A DNA stretch of 64,000 bases from Diphasiastrum complanatum. Its lineage: Eukaryota > Streptophyta > Lycopodiopsida > Lycopodiales > Lycopodiaceae. The stretch covers positions 34,836,645 through 34,900,644 of the forward strand of contig CM055100.1 of assembly GCA_029204225.1 (NCBI GenBank), given 5' to 3'. Position numbers and translations under genes: made by a program. Shown here piece by piece: positions 22,298 through 33,850 of this stretch (position 1 is the stretch's first letter; each line of letters opens with the position of its first letter). The notes under the pieces are model-generated. The model was not told the origin of the DNA. It did not search any database and saw only the letters and a program-made list of their open reading frames with translations.

Positions 22298-24800
22298 TTG
22301 GGTGTCGAAAGTTGTCACATGGAAAGCCACGTGGAAAACCATGTAGGCTTGGGACTGTCCATGTGGCAAGCCACATAGGCCTACCTTAGGCTTGTGTGGC
22401 TTGTCACATGGCCTACCATAGGCTATGTAGTAGGCCACATAGGCCTACTATCTAGCAAGCCTATCATAGGTTGCCACATGGCAAGCCAAGTAGGCCTACC
22501 ACATGGCAAATCATGCAAGCTTGGGGTTTGCCACATGCCACATGGCAAGCCATGTCGGCCTACCATAGGCTTGTGCGGCAAGCCAACAAAGCTCTACCAT
22601 ATAGGCCTGAGTGGACCCAGAGAGAGCCATAGAGAGGTGGGCTCAAAAGCTGACACATGGCAAGCCATGTAGGCCTACCATAGGCTTGCATGGCAGACCA
22701 CATAGGCATGGCATAGGCCTCATGTCTTCCAAGCATGTTGTAGGTTGCCACATAGACTTGCCATAGGCTTGTGTGGCAAGCCAACCAGGCTCTGCTACGT
22801 AGGCTTGAGTGGACATAGAGAGAGAAAGAGATGGGGCTCGCGAGCTACCACATGGCAAGCCACGTAGAAAACCATGGAGGGTGATACTTCCCATGTCGTA
22901 AGCCACGTAGGACTACCATAAGCTTGTGTAGCAAGCCACATAGGCATGTCATAAATCTACTATCTCCTAATCTTGTCGTAGGCTGCCATGCTTGCAAGCT
23001 AAGGGTTTGCCATGTGGCAAACCATGTAGGTCTAACATAGGCTTGTGTGGCAAGCCAACCAGGCTTTGCCACGTAGGCCTGAGTGGACCTAGAGAGAGAA
23101 AGAGGTGGGACTCAAAAGCTGCCACGTATGCCTTCTATGAGCTTGTGTGGCTTGCCACATGGCCTACCATAGGCTTGTGTAACAGGCCACATAAGCCTGC
23201 TATTTACCAAGCCTGTCATAGGCTGCCATGTGGCAATCACGTATGGCTGCCATGTGGAAAATCATGTAGGCTTGGGGTTAGTCATGTGGCAAGCAAACAG
23301 AGCTCTACCATATAGGCCTGAGTGGACCCAGAAAGAGATATAGAGAGGTGGGCTCGAAAGCTGACACATGGCAAGCCATGTAGGCCTACCATAGGCTTGC
23401 ATGATAGGCCACATAGGCATGGCATAGGCCTCATGTCTGCCATGCAAGCATGTTGTAGGTTGCCACATAGGCTTACCATAGGCTTGTGTGGCAAGCCAAC
23501 CAGGCTCTGCCATGTAGGCTTGAGTGGACATAGAGAGAAAAAGAGATGGGGCTCGCAAGCTACCACGTGGCAAGCCACGTAGGCCTGCCACGTAGAAAAC
23601 CATAGAGGGTGATACTTCCCATGTCGTAAGCCACGTAGGACTATAGGCTTGTGTAGCAAGCCACATAGGCATGTCATAAATCTACTATCTGCCAATCTTG
23701 TCATAGGCTGCCATGCTTGCAAGCTAAGGGTTTGCCATGTGGCAAACCATGTAGGTCTAACATAGGCTTGTGTGGCAAGCCAACCAGGCTTTGTCATGTA
23801 GGCCTGAGTGGACCTAGAGAGAGAAAGAGGTGGGAGTCAAAAGCTGCCATGTGGCAAGCCATGTATGCATTTCATAGGCTTGTGTGGCTTGCCACATGGC
23901 CTACCATAGGCTTGTGTAATAGGCCACATAGGCCATGTGGCAATCATGTATGGCTGCCAAGTGAAAAATCATGCAGGCTTGGGGTTAGTCATGTGGCAAG
24001 CCACGTAGGCCCACATAGGCTAGCAAGCCAACCAGGCTCTGCCTACATGGTCTACTATCTGCTAAGCCTATCGCACACTGCCACAGGGCAAGCCACGTAG
24101 GTCTGCCACATGACAAATCATGCAAGCTTGAGGTTTGCCATGTGGCAAGCATGTAGGCCTACCATAGGCTTGTATGACAAGCAAACCGGACTCTGCCACA
24201 TAGGTTTGAGTGGACCTAGAGAGAGATATATAGGTGCGCTCAAAAGTTGCCATGCAGTCCTACCATAGGCTTGCGAGGACCAAACGCTTCAAGCCATTTC
24301 GCTTGATAGAAAGCCCTTTTGTTAAGCTAAGTAATACCAAAATGACAAAAGACAAATGAGTACGAGACTATATTGAGCGTTTCAAATGCCTCAAAAGTCA
24401 AGTACAAGAACAACCCTTTGAACAAATGCTCTCTGATGTCTGCCACACAAGCATGTCACAAGCTACCACATAGGCTTGCCATAGGCTTGTGTGGCAAGCC
24501 AGCCAAGCCCTGCCATGTAGGCTTGAGTGGACCTAGAGAGAGAGAGAGCTGGGGCTCACAAGTTGCCACGTGGCAAGCCACGTAGGCATGTCATGAGACA
24601 AATCACGCAGGCTTGGGACTTGCCATGTGGCAAGCCACGTAGGACTATCATAGGCTTGTGTGGCAGGTCATATAGACATGACATAGGCTTGATATTTGCC
24701 ATGCAAGCATGTTGCAGTTTGCCACATAGGCTTGACATAGGCTTGTGTGACAAGCTAACAAAGCACCACACATAGGTCTGCCATGCAAGCTTGAGTGCAA
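22030..24800. repeat. satellite rich in GCCACGTAGGCCTACCATAGGC, ~715 bp higher-order period
   Basis: Short related modules (variants of tggcaagccacgtaggcc and taccataggcttgtgtggca) alternate with a module gagtggacctagagagagaa, which recurs near 22200, 22607, 22805, 23078, 23318, 23520, 23803, 24207, 24523 and 24788. Intervals 198/273/240 are followed by 202/283, and positions 22607, 22805 and 23078 recur 711, 715 and 725 bases later with matching side sequence. That gives a higher-order repeat of about 715 bp present about twice. A perfect (GA)n tract of about 80 bases (22215-22294) sits in the first unit. The many long open frames here are repeat artefacts. Confidence 0.85.
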
Positions 24801-24801
24801 C

Positions 24802-24833
<32 letters not shown>

Positions 24834-24869
24834 CACCAGGCCTACATTTTGAAGCATTTCCAGCCCTTC

Positions 24870-25250
24870 ATAGCCGACTTTTTCTTTCATAGAAATGTAT
24901 TTTTATTTCAACCTTTCTTGTGAAAAAAAATCTGATAATTTAAAAAATCCTTAGAGCATCCTTCAAATTTTGTATAATGAAAGTCTCATTTGTTTAACAC
25001 CTTTCATCGTGAAAGTATGTACATGCACTTCAAAACACTATGTGTATTGGTAAAGGATAATTTGAATTTGGAGTGGGCCCCTTAGATGCATGCATGGGGA
25101 AGAGGGCCATGCATCCTTTTCCCCATACATGCATCCTCCTCCCCATGTTTTTTAGTTAGAAAAAGCTCATGCATGGGTGAGGGGAGGAGCATGCATGGTG
25201 CACCCATACCCATGCGCAAAAGTGGAACAAAGTTTAAATATATATATATA
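24870..25250 (+). repeat. ~370 bp dispersed repeat, copy 1
   Basis: Runs from an atgtatttttatttcaaccttt block to aagtttaaatatatatata and is repeated nearly in full at 28022-28400; the right part alone recurs at 27830-27981. The core includes gggccccttagatgcatgca and a GGAGGAGGAGCATGCATGG-like segment. It ends in a TA run that is itself the target of a Helitron insertion. Confidence 0.85.
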
Positions 25251-25345
25251 CTAGTAAAGAGTGCCCGTCGTTGATGGGCAATGGACGGCCGATGGTCGTT
25301 GATGGGTGGCCGTTGACGAGTGGTCGTTGATGGGTGGCCGATGAT
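25251..25345 (-). mobile_element. Helitron 3' end (minus strand)
   Basis: CTAG at 25251-25254 and the hairpin tgcccgtcgttgatgggca (25262-25280) form the same terminus as at 18831. The body extends to the right and starts with tandem gatgggtggccg units (25290-25350), followed by TG-rich DNA and the block shared with 21690-22020. Confidence 0.7.
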
Positions 25346-25454
25346 GGGTGGCCGATGTATGTGTGTGTATGTATGTGAGTGCATGTGTTATCTGTGTATG
25401 TGGATTTGTGTGTATGATTTGTGCTTGATGGTGTGTGTGATTTATGTGGTGAAT

Positions 25455-25491
<37 letters not shown>

Positions 25492-25560
25492 TGTGCGTGT
25501 GTGTATGCATGTATGATTTATGTGGCCGATGGTGTGTGCATGTGTGTATGAGTGTGCATG
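25346..25560. repeat. TG-rich low-complexity DNA
   Basis: Degenerate and perfect (TG)n runs (perfect at 25458-25488). No gene. Confidence 0.85.
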
Positions 25561-25739
25561 TGCATTTCTCTGTGTATACTGAACTGCTTGGAGCCTGATT
25601 TGTTGATGCGGGCTCGTCTCGACGTGCAGCACTGGATTGAACAAACAACATGCATGACGGAGCCCGTTGCAATATTGGACCACTTCTTGAAAATGCCAAA
25701 AGTTAAACGACCAACTTTATCAGCACACCAAGCAGGTTG

Positions 25740-27000
25740 TTGCAAGTATGGATAAAGTTAGATACCAGTGACGAAAAAAGAGATTGAAGTCTCTTGGAGA
25801 CACTAATCTCAATGATTCAAGATGCCTAGTTCTTGGTGAGCCCTACAATAGTGTGCAATTGAAAAATGAACACCATTCATTCGACCTTCCATCATATGAA
25901 TGCATTTTATAGCTCTCAAAGATGACAATACTTGAGGTGATGTAACAGTTCGACCAAGGTTATCAAAAGCAAAAAACTTGTCTTTCAAATGGGAAACATG
26001 GTTGGATCAAAACCAAAAGATCGCATGTGTTAGGATTTCAGAAGTAGATTGTCACATCCATTCCTAACAAGGTACTACAGGTTCAAGAGGAAAGGATGAG
26101 ACACATTGATCAAGCAAACTTGTACATCAAGAGAATAAAAAACTACAGAGTTGGGAAGAAAGAAAAAAGAAGAACCCTAGAGGTAAGAACAAAGAAAAAC
26201 TGTGTGTCAAATTTTCATTTCAATTTGAATAAATAAAAAAATGTCTAGTTTTAGATATTCAACTTCTGCTATTTCTCACAGTCGTTGCAAGGATGAGATT
26301 AGCAAATATGTTCTTCAATAGAGCATGGATGCTAGATAGAGAAAAGAACTTTGGATAAAACTTTATGTTCATGATCCATGGGTAAAATTTTGGTAATTCA
26401 AAATAAATACGAAAGCCATATAATAAATCTTAGTGCGGTTCTGTTCATCGATGATGTTTTTTTTAGGTGGATTGACAAAAGAAGAGGAGAACATATGGGG
26501 TGGGCGGAGTGTAGGTGTGCTCCCTAATGGTTAAAAGCCAGTTGTTTGGGCAAGAGGCCGATGGTTTAAGTGCTCGGGGAGATGAGTAGGTGGGTTTTGC
26601 CATGTGACAAAAAAGGGCGAGGGAGTGTTTAAGAAATATATGCTCCTGTCCTTAAAAGCCTTAGTTTTTTTTTTTTAAGGGGAGATTTCTTTTTTGATGG
26701 GGACTTTTTTTTGTCTCCTTTTAAAAAAAAGAAAACTCAATTTATGGGGAGCCAAAAAGCCCCTTCGCTTTTTTTGTTTTATGGAGAGTGAGGGTTCACA
26801 TTTTTAAGTGGATTTACATTCATATTTTTTTATGAGAGGTTTACATTTAAGAAAAAGTGTATGTGTGTGTGTGTGTGCGTGGAGGGGAGTAAATATTGAT
26901 ATATTTATTTTTAATGAAATGTAGGCACCCCCTTGTTTATATATCTACACACACACACATTTTAACATTCTTCATTTTATTTAGGGGCATGGAGGGACCT
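25740..27000. other. no recognised gene
   Basis: AT-rich DNA with short homopolymers (T-run at 26667-26677). I found no coding similarity. Confidence 0.45.
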
Positions 27001-27030
27001 CCCTCCCTCTATGGGTGGTTGGTCGGCCTG

Positions 27031-27035
<5 letters not shown>

Positions 27036-27083
<48 letters not shown>

Positions 27084-27400
27084 GTGGGGCCTGTGGGAAA
27101 GAGAGAAGGAGAAAAAAGGACTCTAGACTCTATACTTCATACAATATATCTCATTCACAAAAGGTTTTTTATATGGACATGTGTGTGTGTGCGTGCGCGC
27201 GTGTGCACGTGCGCACACACACACACAGATTCATTGTGTCGGAGGTCACACATACACAATGAACATGCACACACACATAGGCGCACACACACACATAGGC
27301 ATGCGCGCGCACACACGCGCACGTGCGCACACACACACACTCACTCACTCACTCACATGAGCGTGCGTGCGTGTGTGTGCATGCACGTGTGTTCCAAATC
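27036..27400. repeat. (GA)n and mixed (TG)/(CA)/(GC) alternating purine-pyrimidine DNA
   Basis: (GA)n at 27036-27075, then long alternating stretches such as tgtgtgtgcgtgcgcgcgtg (27181-27200) and their CA counterparts up to 27395, of a kind that could adopt Z-DNA. Open frames through it are artefacts. Confidence 0.85.
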
Positions 27401-27829
27401 TCCCCTCCCCTATTTTTCCCTTTTTATTGCCTCTTTTACTCCCCTCACCCCATCCCCCTACTCTTTTTTTTTGTTGTGTATTTTTTGGCCCATGGATAAA
27501 AGCTTGTGGGTAACGATTTAGGATTAAAGCTAGTGAGTTTGGGCTTGTGGTTAAACATTCCTGAAAATGGCGGGCCAAGATAGGAATTTTGAAGGATTGA
27601 AAAAAAAAATAATCAGTTTAAGGTACTCAAGAAAATTTTTATGTTCATGATTTATGAGTAAAACTTTGATAATTTAAAATAAATAAGAAAGCCAAATAAT
27701 AAAGATTATTGGCTAAAGTTTAAAGCACATTGAAGTGTGTGAAAAAAATAAAACTTTACCTTCAAACTTTAAGTATTTGAATTTAGTAAGTGAGGAGGTG
27801 AAGAATCTTTCTAGGGTCCACCCCTCAAT

Positions 27830-28400
27830 GCACACAATGTGCAAATGTATGGGGATATGCACATTTCTCATACATGCGTCCTCCTCCCCAAGTTTTTTAG
27901 TTAGAAAAAACTATGCATGGATGTATGAGTGCACCCATACCCATGTGCAAAACTGTACATAAGTTTAAATATATATATAGACTAGCAAAGAGTGCCCGTT
28001 GTTGACGGACAATGGAGGCCGATCTTCATACAAATGCATTTTTATTTCAACCTTTCCCGAGGAAAGTCTGATAATTTAAAAAATCCTTAAAGCACTTTCA
28101 AATTTTTGATAATGAAAGTCTCATTTGTTTAACACCCTTCACCATGAAAGTCTGTACATGCACTTCAAAACACTATGTGTGTTGGTAAAAGATAATTTGA
28201 ATTTGGAGTGGGCCCCTTAGATGCATGCATGGGGAGGAGGGCCATGCATCCTTTTCCCCATACATGCATCCTCCTCCCTAAGTTTTCTAGTTAAGAAAAG
28301 CTCATGCATAGGTGAGGGAGGAGGATGCATGGGTGCACCCATACACATGCACAAAACTGTACATAAGTTTAAATATGTATATAGATATAGATATATGTAT
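27830..28400 (+). repeat. ~370 bp dispersed repeat, copies 2 (partial) and 3, with a Helitron tail between
   Basis: 27830-27981 matches the right half of the copy at 24870-25250. A degraded Helitron 3' end (minus strand; CTAG 27982-27985, hairpin 27993-28011 with mismatches) follows after the TA run, and 28022-28400 is a near-complete third copy. The Helitron body is reduced to about 35 bases. Confidence 0.8.
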
Positions 28401-28405
28401 ATATG

Positions 28406-28458
<53 letters not shown>

Positions 28459-28545
28459 ATATATACGTACATACAATATATATATATATATATATATATA
28501 TACATGCACGTATGTATGTGTGTATATATATGTATATATCATAGT
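28401..28545. repeat. (TA)/(TG) microsatellite
   Basis: (TG)n at 28417-28454 and (TA)n at 28478-28501, flanked by degenerate TATG repeats. Confidence 0.9.
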
Positions 28546-28622
28546 GGCACGTGGTACCGCCATTATGGTACCACCAGTACGGTACCGCTCTGGGATTCGC
28601 GGTACCAGGGCGGTACCATTTT
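28546..28622. repeat. cluster of GGTACC-type palindromes
   Basis: Within 75 bases GGTACC occurs five times (near 28553, 28568, 28580, 28601, 28612), spaced 11-21 bases apart. Such subterminal motif clusters occur in hAT-like DNA transposons and related MITEs, but I could not identify a partner end. Confidence 0.5.
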
Positions 28623-28932
28623 TCAATATTTTAAAAAAAAATATATTTTTTATATTTAATTATTGCCTTTTATATAGTAAAATAGGCTTTAAAAAATAGA
28701 AAAAGAAAAGGTTTTGGGTGTAAAAAAAGAGGGTAACACGATGACATTTGTTTTGGGACTTTGACCTGAAAAAGAGTAATCTTTTTTGGTGTTTTTTAAT
28801 GGTCCTAGTTTTAGGCCAGAATCATGGATTTTTTTAATAAATCTCTAAAAATTTTTTAAAAAAATCAAAAAATGCATATTTTAAATAAAGAACTACAAGT
28901 TTTTTGTTGCAAACTTCATAAAACCATCATAA

Positions 28933-30734
28933 TTACAAATGAAATAATAATTCAAGAGAACAAATGTTGATGCCTCTCAATTTAGAACTTGACATATTCT
29001 CAACACTTTCGTTTTCAGCTGATGAAGTGGAAGATCTGTCTTCTTCATCAGAGTCAACTGGCATGTCTTCCTCATAATCCGCGTCTAATGTTGACAAAAA
29101 ATCTTGTAAATCAGCTTTTCTCTGTTGATGACGAGTGGAAGATGATGGTTTTTCAAGTAATCCAAGTCGTTCTTTTAATATAGATATTGTTGACTTTCGT
29201 AGATGATTGGTCATTGTTAAATCAAAATTAAATGCCAAAACATCTACATCTTGTAGATTCAAATCGTTGACTCTTAGTTGATTTTTTGGCAATCTCTTTC
29301 TCTTGCCCTTTAGATCTACTTGCAACATTTCGAGTTTGTACCTTCCCAAAAAAGCATTCGTTGAAGTGGTGCGCAACCAATGGACACGTAGTACATTTGT
29401 TTGATTGCTATTTTGAATAAAACCAAGTACTTTGGCAATCGAAAATGGATGTCCTTCATTATTTTCTGAAGCTAGAAGTGCAACAAGACTTCCAATTTGG
29501 ATTTCATTCAAATCACCGCGCCATTTCATTTTTACAGCTTTTACACTTTGCCTATTCTTTCTTGAGCCCACATAAATTTCACGTTCCTCACCTTGCACAA
29601 GCTGCAAGAAATCATTATCTCGAGGAAGATCTGAAGGTTCGACAGTCGTAGTTGATGTTCCAAATTTATGAGGCCAATGAAATTCATCAGTTGTTGATGT
29701 ATGTTCGAGATTGAGCAAATTGATTTTTTGTTCCTCAAAAAAGTCCATCCACCAATGCTGATCAAACTCATCTAAAAATTGATAAGCTGCTTGAATATTC
29801 GTTACATTTGATTTTAAACTGGTGCTGAAAGCTAATATCATTAATATTAGCTATGCATCGTTCTGTTTCGTTGGACGCCTTAACATAATCACAAAAATCA
29901 TGTGTATCTAATTAATGACACGTTTGGCTTTGGCACATACGATTCCTCAACAATGCTTTGAAGCACTGGTAATGAAAATGCTTTCTTGCGTCTCAACTTC
30001 TTAGAAAAGCAACTAAACATTTGATCAATTTGATCGTGAATATGTCCTACCAACAAAAATCCTATTTTTACTTTTTTGAAAAAAAAATTCTCCACTAGCA
30101 TGGACAAGTATGCCAAAACAGTTTGGTTTTTATTTTCCCTAGCAGTGTTGTCAAGATGCAAATAAAGTATTTCTGGATGATTTTCACCAAGTTCACAAAT
30201 TATCTTATGTACAATGGTGATCGTCAAATTTGGACCATTTCGGACATTGGGATAATTAAAAAAGACCTTGGACTCCAAAGTGCCATTGAACGCAAGTGCT
30301 CCAACGAGATGAACCTGAATAAAATCTGCCTCGTTCAAATTTTTGGACACTTTGACGATCACCATCAATAACAAGGCCCAGATATTTCTGTGGACATTCC
30401 AAACATTTCTTTGGATGCTTGGCCAACTTTTGTCTTTCAACTGTTTGTTGATCTCTGTGCAGTTGAAGAGCTTTTGCAGCATCCATTGAAAATACAATGA
30501 TTCACTTATTTAATAGAATAAAGATCATACTATGATGGTGTTCAAAAAGACTCCAACATAAAAAATTTCAAAACAAAAAGTATTAAAATGAATGACAAAT
30601 TTGATTAATATTTACCTTTTTCGTCATTGGTCTTTGCAAGTTGTTTTGCAGACTTTAACAACTCGCAAGTGGAGCATACTGTCATTCGTGATTTTTTGGG
30701 AATCTTTTCCAGTCCAAAATCTCTTTTTTAAATT
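28933..30734 (-). pseudogene. DUF7869-like protein, multi-exon pseudogene
   Basis: At least three coding blocks. A short exon, 30734-30616, has splice-like borders and encodes a CSTCELL zinc-ligand-like segment. The main block, about 30497-29930, has CLECPQKYLGLVIDG, then after a frameshift near 30365 an HLVGALAFNG block, LHLDNTARENKNQTVLAYL and FLLVGHIHDQIDQMFSCFS. The tail, about 29930-28933, has further frame changes, an FSIAKVLGF/VHWLR region and an acidic Ser-rich end. The D-N-x6-KNQ and GHxHDxIDQ blocks are what I associate with DUF7869 proteins of invertebrates, algae and non-seed plants. Their role is not known to me. The spaced Asp/His/Asp blocks are reminiscent of DDE-type nuclease folds, which is inference. 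It is broken by several frameshifts. Confidence 0.65.
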
Positions 30735-30879
30735 CTGTGAAAATATGAGTAACTCAAATAGGGAAATTTTTTGTTTTGACAAACTCTTTGTACATTAAAA
30801 ATATTTGTAATTTTGTAAGATTATCCGGCAAGTGAAAATATAAGGAATTAGGCAATTTCTCTCCGTGCACATCTATGAA

Positions 30880-31199
30880 ATACTTTAAAATGATTCAACT
30901 TGTTCAAAAGAACAATGTTCTAATCGTGCCGAACCTGTATCTGAAGAAAAGGACGAGATAAAAAGATTTGATACAAGCTGAGTTACAGACATCATTTCTT
31001 GAAAAGTACTTGCTTGAGAGATTTCAGAAGATGAACAGGTAAATGATGATGATGCCACATCATTTACGAAAACATGTTCAGATTTAGGAGTGGCTTTCTA
31101 AAAAAAGCTTTCATTGGAAATGTCAGATGAAGATGATGCACTTGTTGCAGCGTATTGAGTTACAACTACTGGAATAGAAGAGGTAGAACTACTTGACAT
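30880..31199 (-). pseudogene. Ser-rich N-terminal exon, probably of the DUF7869-like gene
   Basis: ATG at 31199-31197 opens a frame encoding a Ser/Thr-rich sequence (starting MSSSSTSSIPVVVTQ) of about 100 codons, with one internal TAG at 31100-31098 and a stop near 30885. It lies upstream of, and on the same strand as, the DUF7869-like exons, so it may be its first exon. Composition shows a low-complexity, probably disordered region. No family is assigned. Confidence 0.4.
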
Positions 31200-31230
31200 C
31201 GTAAACTTAAAAGAAATTTTAACTGTGTAC

Positions 31231-31854
31231 TTATGCTAAGCATAGACCTGTTAAAATAGTTAACACCACACTAAATGTGCTCCTCAAACTTAACTACAAC
31301 CTATGCTAGTCATAGAACAAATAAAAAGCTATGCAAACCTCAATAGACGTATACCAAAAAAACAACTAATGCAAATGAGCAACAAGCCTACAAAGTAACT
31401 GGTTAATTAAAATTTCCAGCGGCTACCATGCCTTCAATACTGTTTGGCAGCATCCTTAGGGTTAGGGTTAGGTTAAGGTTTGGACGGTCCCGGCTCAGGC
31501 TCGAGGTCGGCGTGAGGTGAGGTGAGTCGCAACAACTCGGTCTGGAAGCAAGCTGGAGGTCTGGCGTGAGGCAGGGGTCTCGAAAAAAATTTATTTAAGG
31601 ACCATAGTCCAAGCATAACTCATCTCATCTGCGAATTCAGAAGCACACATGCTGTTAGAGCTCTCGCTACGACAAAGTCACGGCTTTCTATAAGATATTG
31701 CATACGTTCTCGTTTATAGATTTCTTGACGATAAGATTATTGTCATTTTTTAACTTTGTTCTATGCTTAGCATGGGTATTAAATTATTGCATTGGAAAAT
31801 ATCTATGTTTTAATTTGTATTCATCTTCTTAAAACATGGGTGACCTATGCTTAG
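31231..31854. repeat. quasi-palindromic CTATGCTTAGCATAG motifs near the DUF7869-like gene
   Basis: Copies at 31231-31245 (ttatgctaagcatag), 31301-31315 (ctatgctagtcatag), 31761-31776 (ctatgcttagcatggg) and 31844-31854 (cctatgcttag, cut by a Copia LTR start at 31855). The copy at 31761 is identical over 16 bases to the one at 3249-3264. Two TTAGGG repeats stand at about 31456-31468; they are too few to be telomeric. Confidence 0.75.
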
Positions 31855-31914
31855 TGTTGGATTTATTTCCTCTAATCACCTAAATCCCATTTTTAATCTG
31901 CCTCCATTCATACA
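31855..31914 (+). mobile_element. Copia LTR start, truncated
   Basis: TGTTGGATTTATTTCCTCTA at 31855 matches the LTR start at 4891. Only about 60 bases remain before coding sequence begins, so most of the LTR, the primer binding site and the gag N-terminus are deleted. Confidence 0.7.
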
Positions 31915-33480
31915 AGCTCTTACGACAGCTGGGTGATGATCATCACGACTCATCCAGAATTGACTCTTTCGAGAGTCATTACTATGTTGTTGCAGGAAGA
32001 CACGTGGAGGAACGAAGCCTCAAGTTCCTCAGCTGATTCTCACGCCTTGTACACCAACAAGAGCACAACAAAGCAGAAGAAGAAAAAAGGCCCGAAGCAA
32101 TCAAAGCCAGACCAGAAACCAGCTCAGCACAAGGAACAGTCGAATCCGTAGACAAAGAAAAAATTGTTCTACAAATACTGTAAACGAAACAACCATGAAA
32201 TACAAGACTGCCGAATACTTCAAGCAAAGAACAACAACAAGGGGCAGTCGAATCAAGAGGCAAATGCAGCTGCAAAAGCTCCACAGCCTATTCAAGAAGC
32301 GGATCATGATGCCTTCATGACTAGCCATCAAGGAGCATCTGGCGACAGTTCTTGGTTCCTGGATTCCGGAGTCACTCAGCATATGACTAGCCTCATTGGC
32401 TGTTTCAAGTCCTATACACCTTACAGTGCCCAGAAATATGTCCACCTTGGTGACAATAGCACACAGGCTATTAAAGGTGAAGGCACTGTAAGATTAAACT
32501 TTGCCAATGATCAGTCTAAGCTACTTTCTAAAGTCTTTTATGTACCAAATTTATCTACGAATCTGCTCTCTGTAAGCAGAATCATGGATCTAAGACACAG
32601 AGTAGAATTCGAATGTGATCAGTGTAAAGTAGTTGATAGGACAGGCAAGATCCTAGCACTCGAAAAGAGACATGGATACTTGTACAAATTGAGTCATTAC
32701 TTTTCTGCTCTAGTCAGGCTCTCAGTACTTCAATTCATTCAAATAAAGGTTTACTTTGGCATTATAGACTTGGTCATTCAAATCGTGTTGTTGTACAACG
32801 AATGTCTAGACAGTGTATTGTTCTTGATCTCGACAATCCTTGTGAAAGAATCGAGTTACATGTCTATCAAGACTGTCTAGTTGGTAAACAGACTAGGAAA
32901 CCTTTGAAATCAAGCCATCAGCACATTGCTAGAGGATTGCTAGATGTTGTACATTCAGATATTTGTGGCCCGATGAAAAATCCTTCGCTGAAGAATACCA
33001 AGTATTTTATAACCTTTATTGATGAATTTTCCAGGACCATGGTGTATTTTATAAAGAAGAAATCAGAAGCCTTCGACTGCTTCAGAATCTTCAAGGAGTG
33101 TGCAGAGAAGGGGACTGGAAGGACGATTAAGGCCCTCAGGTCAGACAACGATGGAGAATATATCTCTATCGAGTTTAAGGAGTACTGCCAAAGCCAAGGC
33201 ATTGAGCAGCAATTCATCACTCTTTACAGTCCTCAATATAATGGCTTAGCCTAGAGGAAGAACCGTACTTTGGTCAAATCTGACAAATGTATGCTATCAC
33301 ATGCATCGTTGCCTAAGAGATTCTGGGCTGAAGTTGTCTCCGCTACAGCCTACGTCCAAAACAGATGTTCGACCAAGGCCCTCTCAGACAAGACACCCCA
33401 CAAGGTGTGGACAGACTCTAAGCCTTCTTGAAAAACCTAAGAGTGTTTGGGTGCATTGCCTACGCGCAGATCCCAAAAGA
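31915..33480 (+). pseudogene. Ty1/Copia gag-protease-integrase fragment
   Basis: The order is a gag C-terminus (Lys/Gln-rich), a zinc knuckle YCKRNNHEIQDC in which the first Cys has become Tyr, the protease motif LDSGVTQHMT at about 32360, the pre-integrase region (LLSVSRIMDL), and after a frameshift near 32730 the integrase with VVHSDICGP and RSDNDGEY at about 32945 and 33135. Stops occur at 32149-32151 and 33253-33255, and further frame changes follow in the WAEVVSATAYVQNR region (33330-33400). The third catalytic residue region is degraded. No reverse transcriptase or RNase H follows. It is of the same lineage as the fragment at 4.6-5.4 kb and the element at 59.6-62.9 kb. Confidence 0.9.
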
Positions 33481-33489
33481 CACGAGGAA

Positions 33490-33850
33490 TTCACAATCAG
33501 CTGTAATCTATACGATGGGATGGCAACCAGTTGGATCAGCATGTTGAGAAGATCAGAACGATCTTCGCTCAACTCGTTGCATCAAGACAGAACACCAGGT
33601 CCCAACACCACAATGGTTGATGTACTTCATGAAATCCCTACCTGTTTCTTATCAACCATTGAGAATGCTCATACTGAGTCTACCAGATATGACATTCGAG
33701 AGAACAATCAGTCTTGTCGCTGATGAGGGACTGATGAGGGACGAAGGAAAAGGAAGTAGTGATCAGGAGAAAGCTCTTTTCACGAAGGGAAGAAAAAAGA
33801 ACAAGAACAAGCCTAGATTCGACATTTGGTGGAACTACAAGTGCCAAAGG
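33490..33850 (+). pseudogene. Copia gag fragment of a different lineage, joined to the integrase above
   Basis: After the integrase the text changes to a gag segment: SLPVSYQPLRMLILSL, TFERTISLVADEGLM and [18 protein letters not shown]. This is the gag (UBN2-type) of the Copia element at 46.9-50.6 kb, which carries [18 protein letters not shown] at about 49150. Gag downstream of integrase is the wrong order for a Copia element, so the locus is a recombinant or a nested insertion with lost borders. Confidence 0.75.

Noticed and set aside
22064-24775. Many overlapping frames of 60-170 codons rich in Gly, Leu, Pro, Cys and Trp
   Set aside because: They follow the satellite period, occur on both strands with similar text, and match no family.
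31456-31470. Telomere-like TTAGGG repeats
   Set aside because: Only two complete units within degenerate text; plant telomeres are usually TTTAGGG in long arrays.
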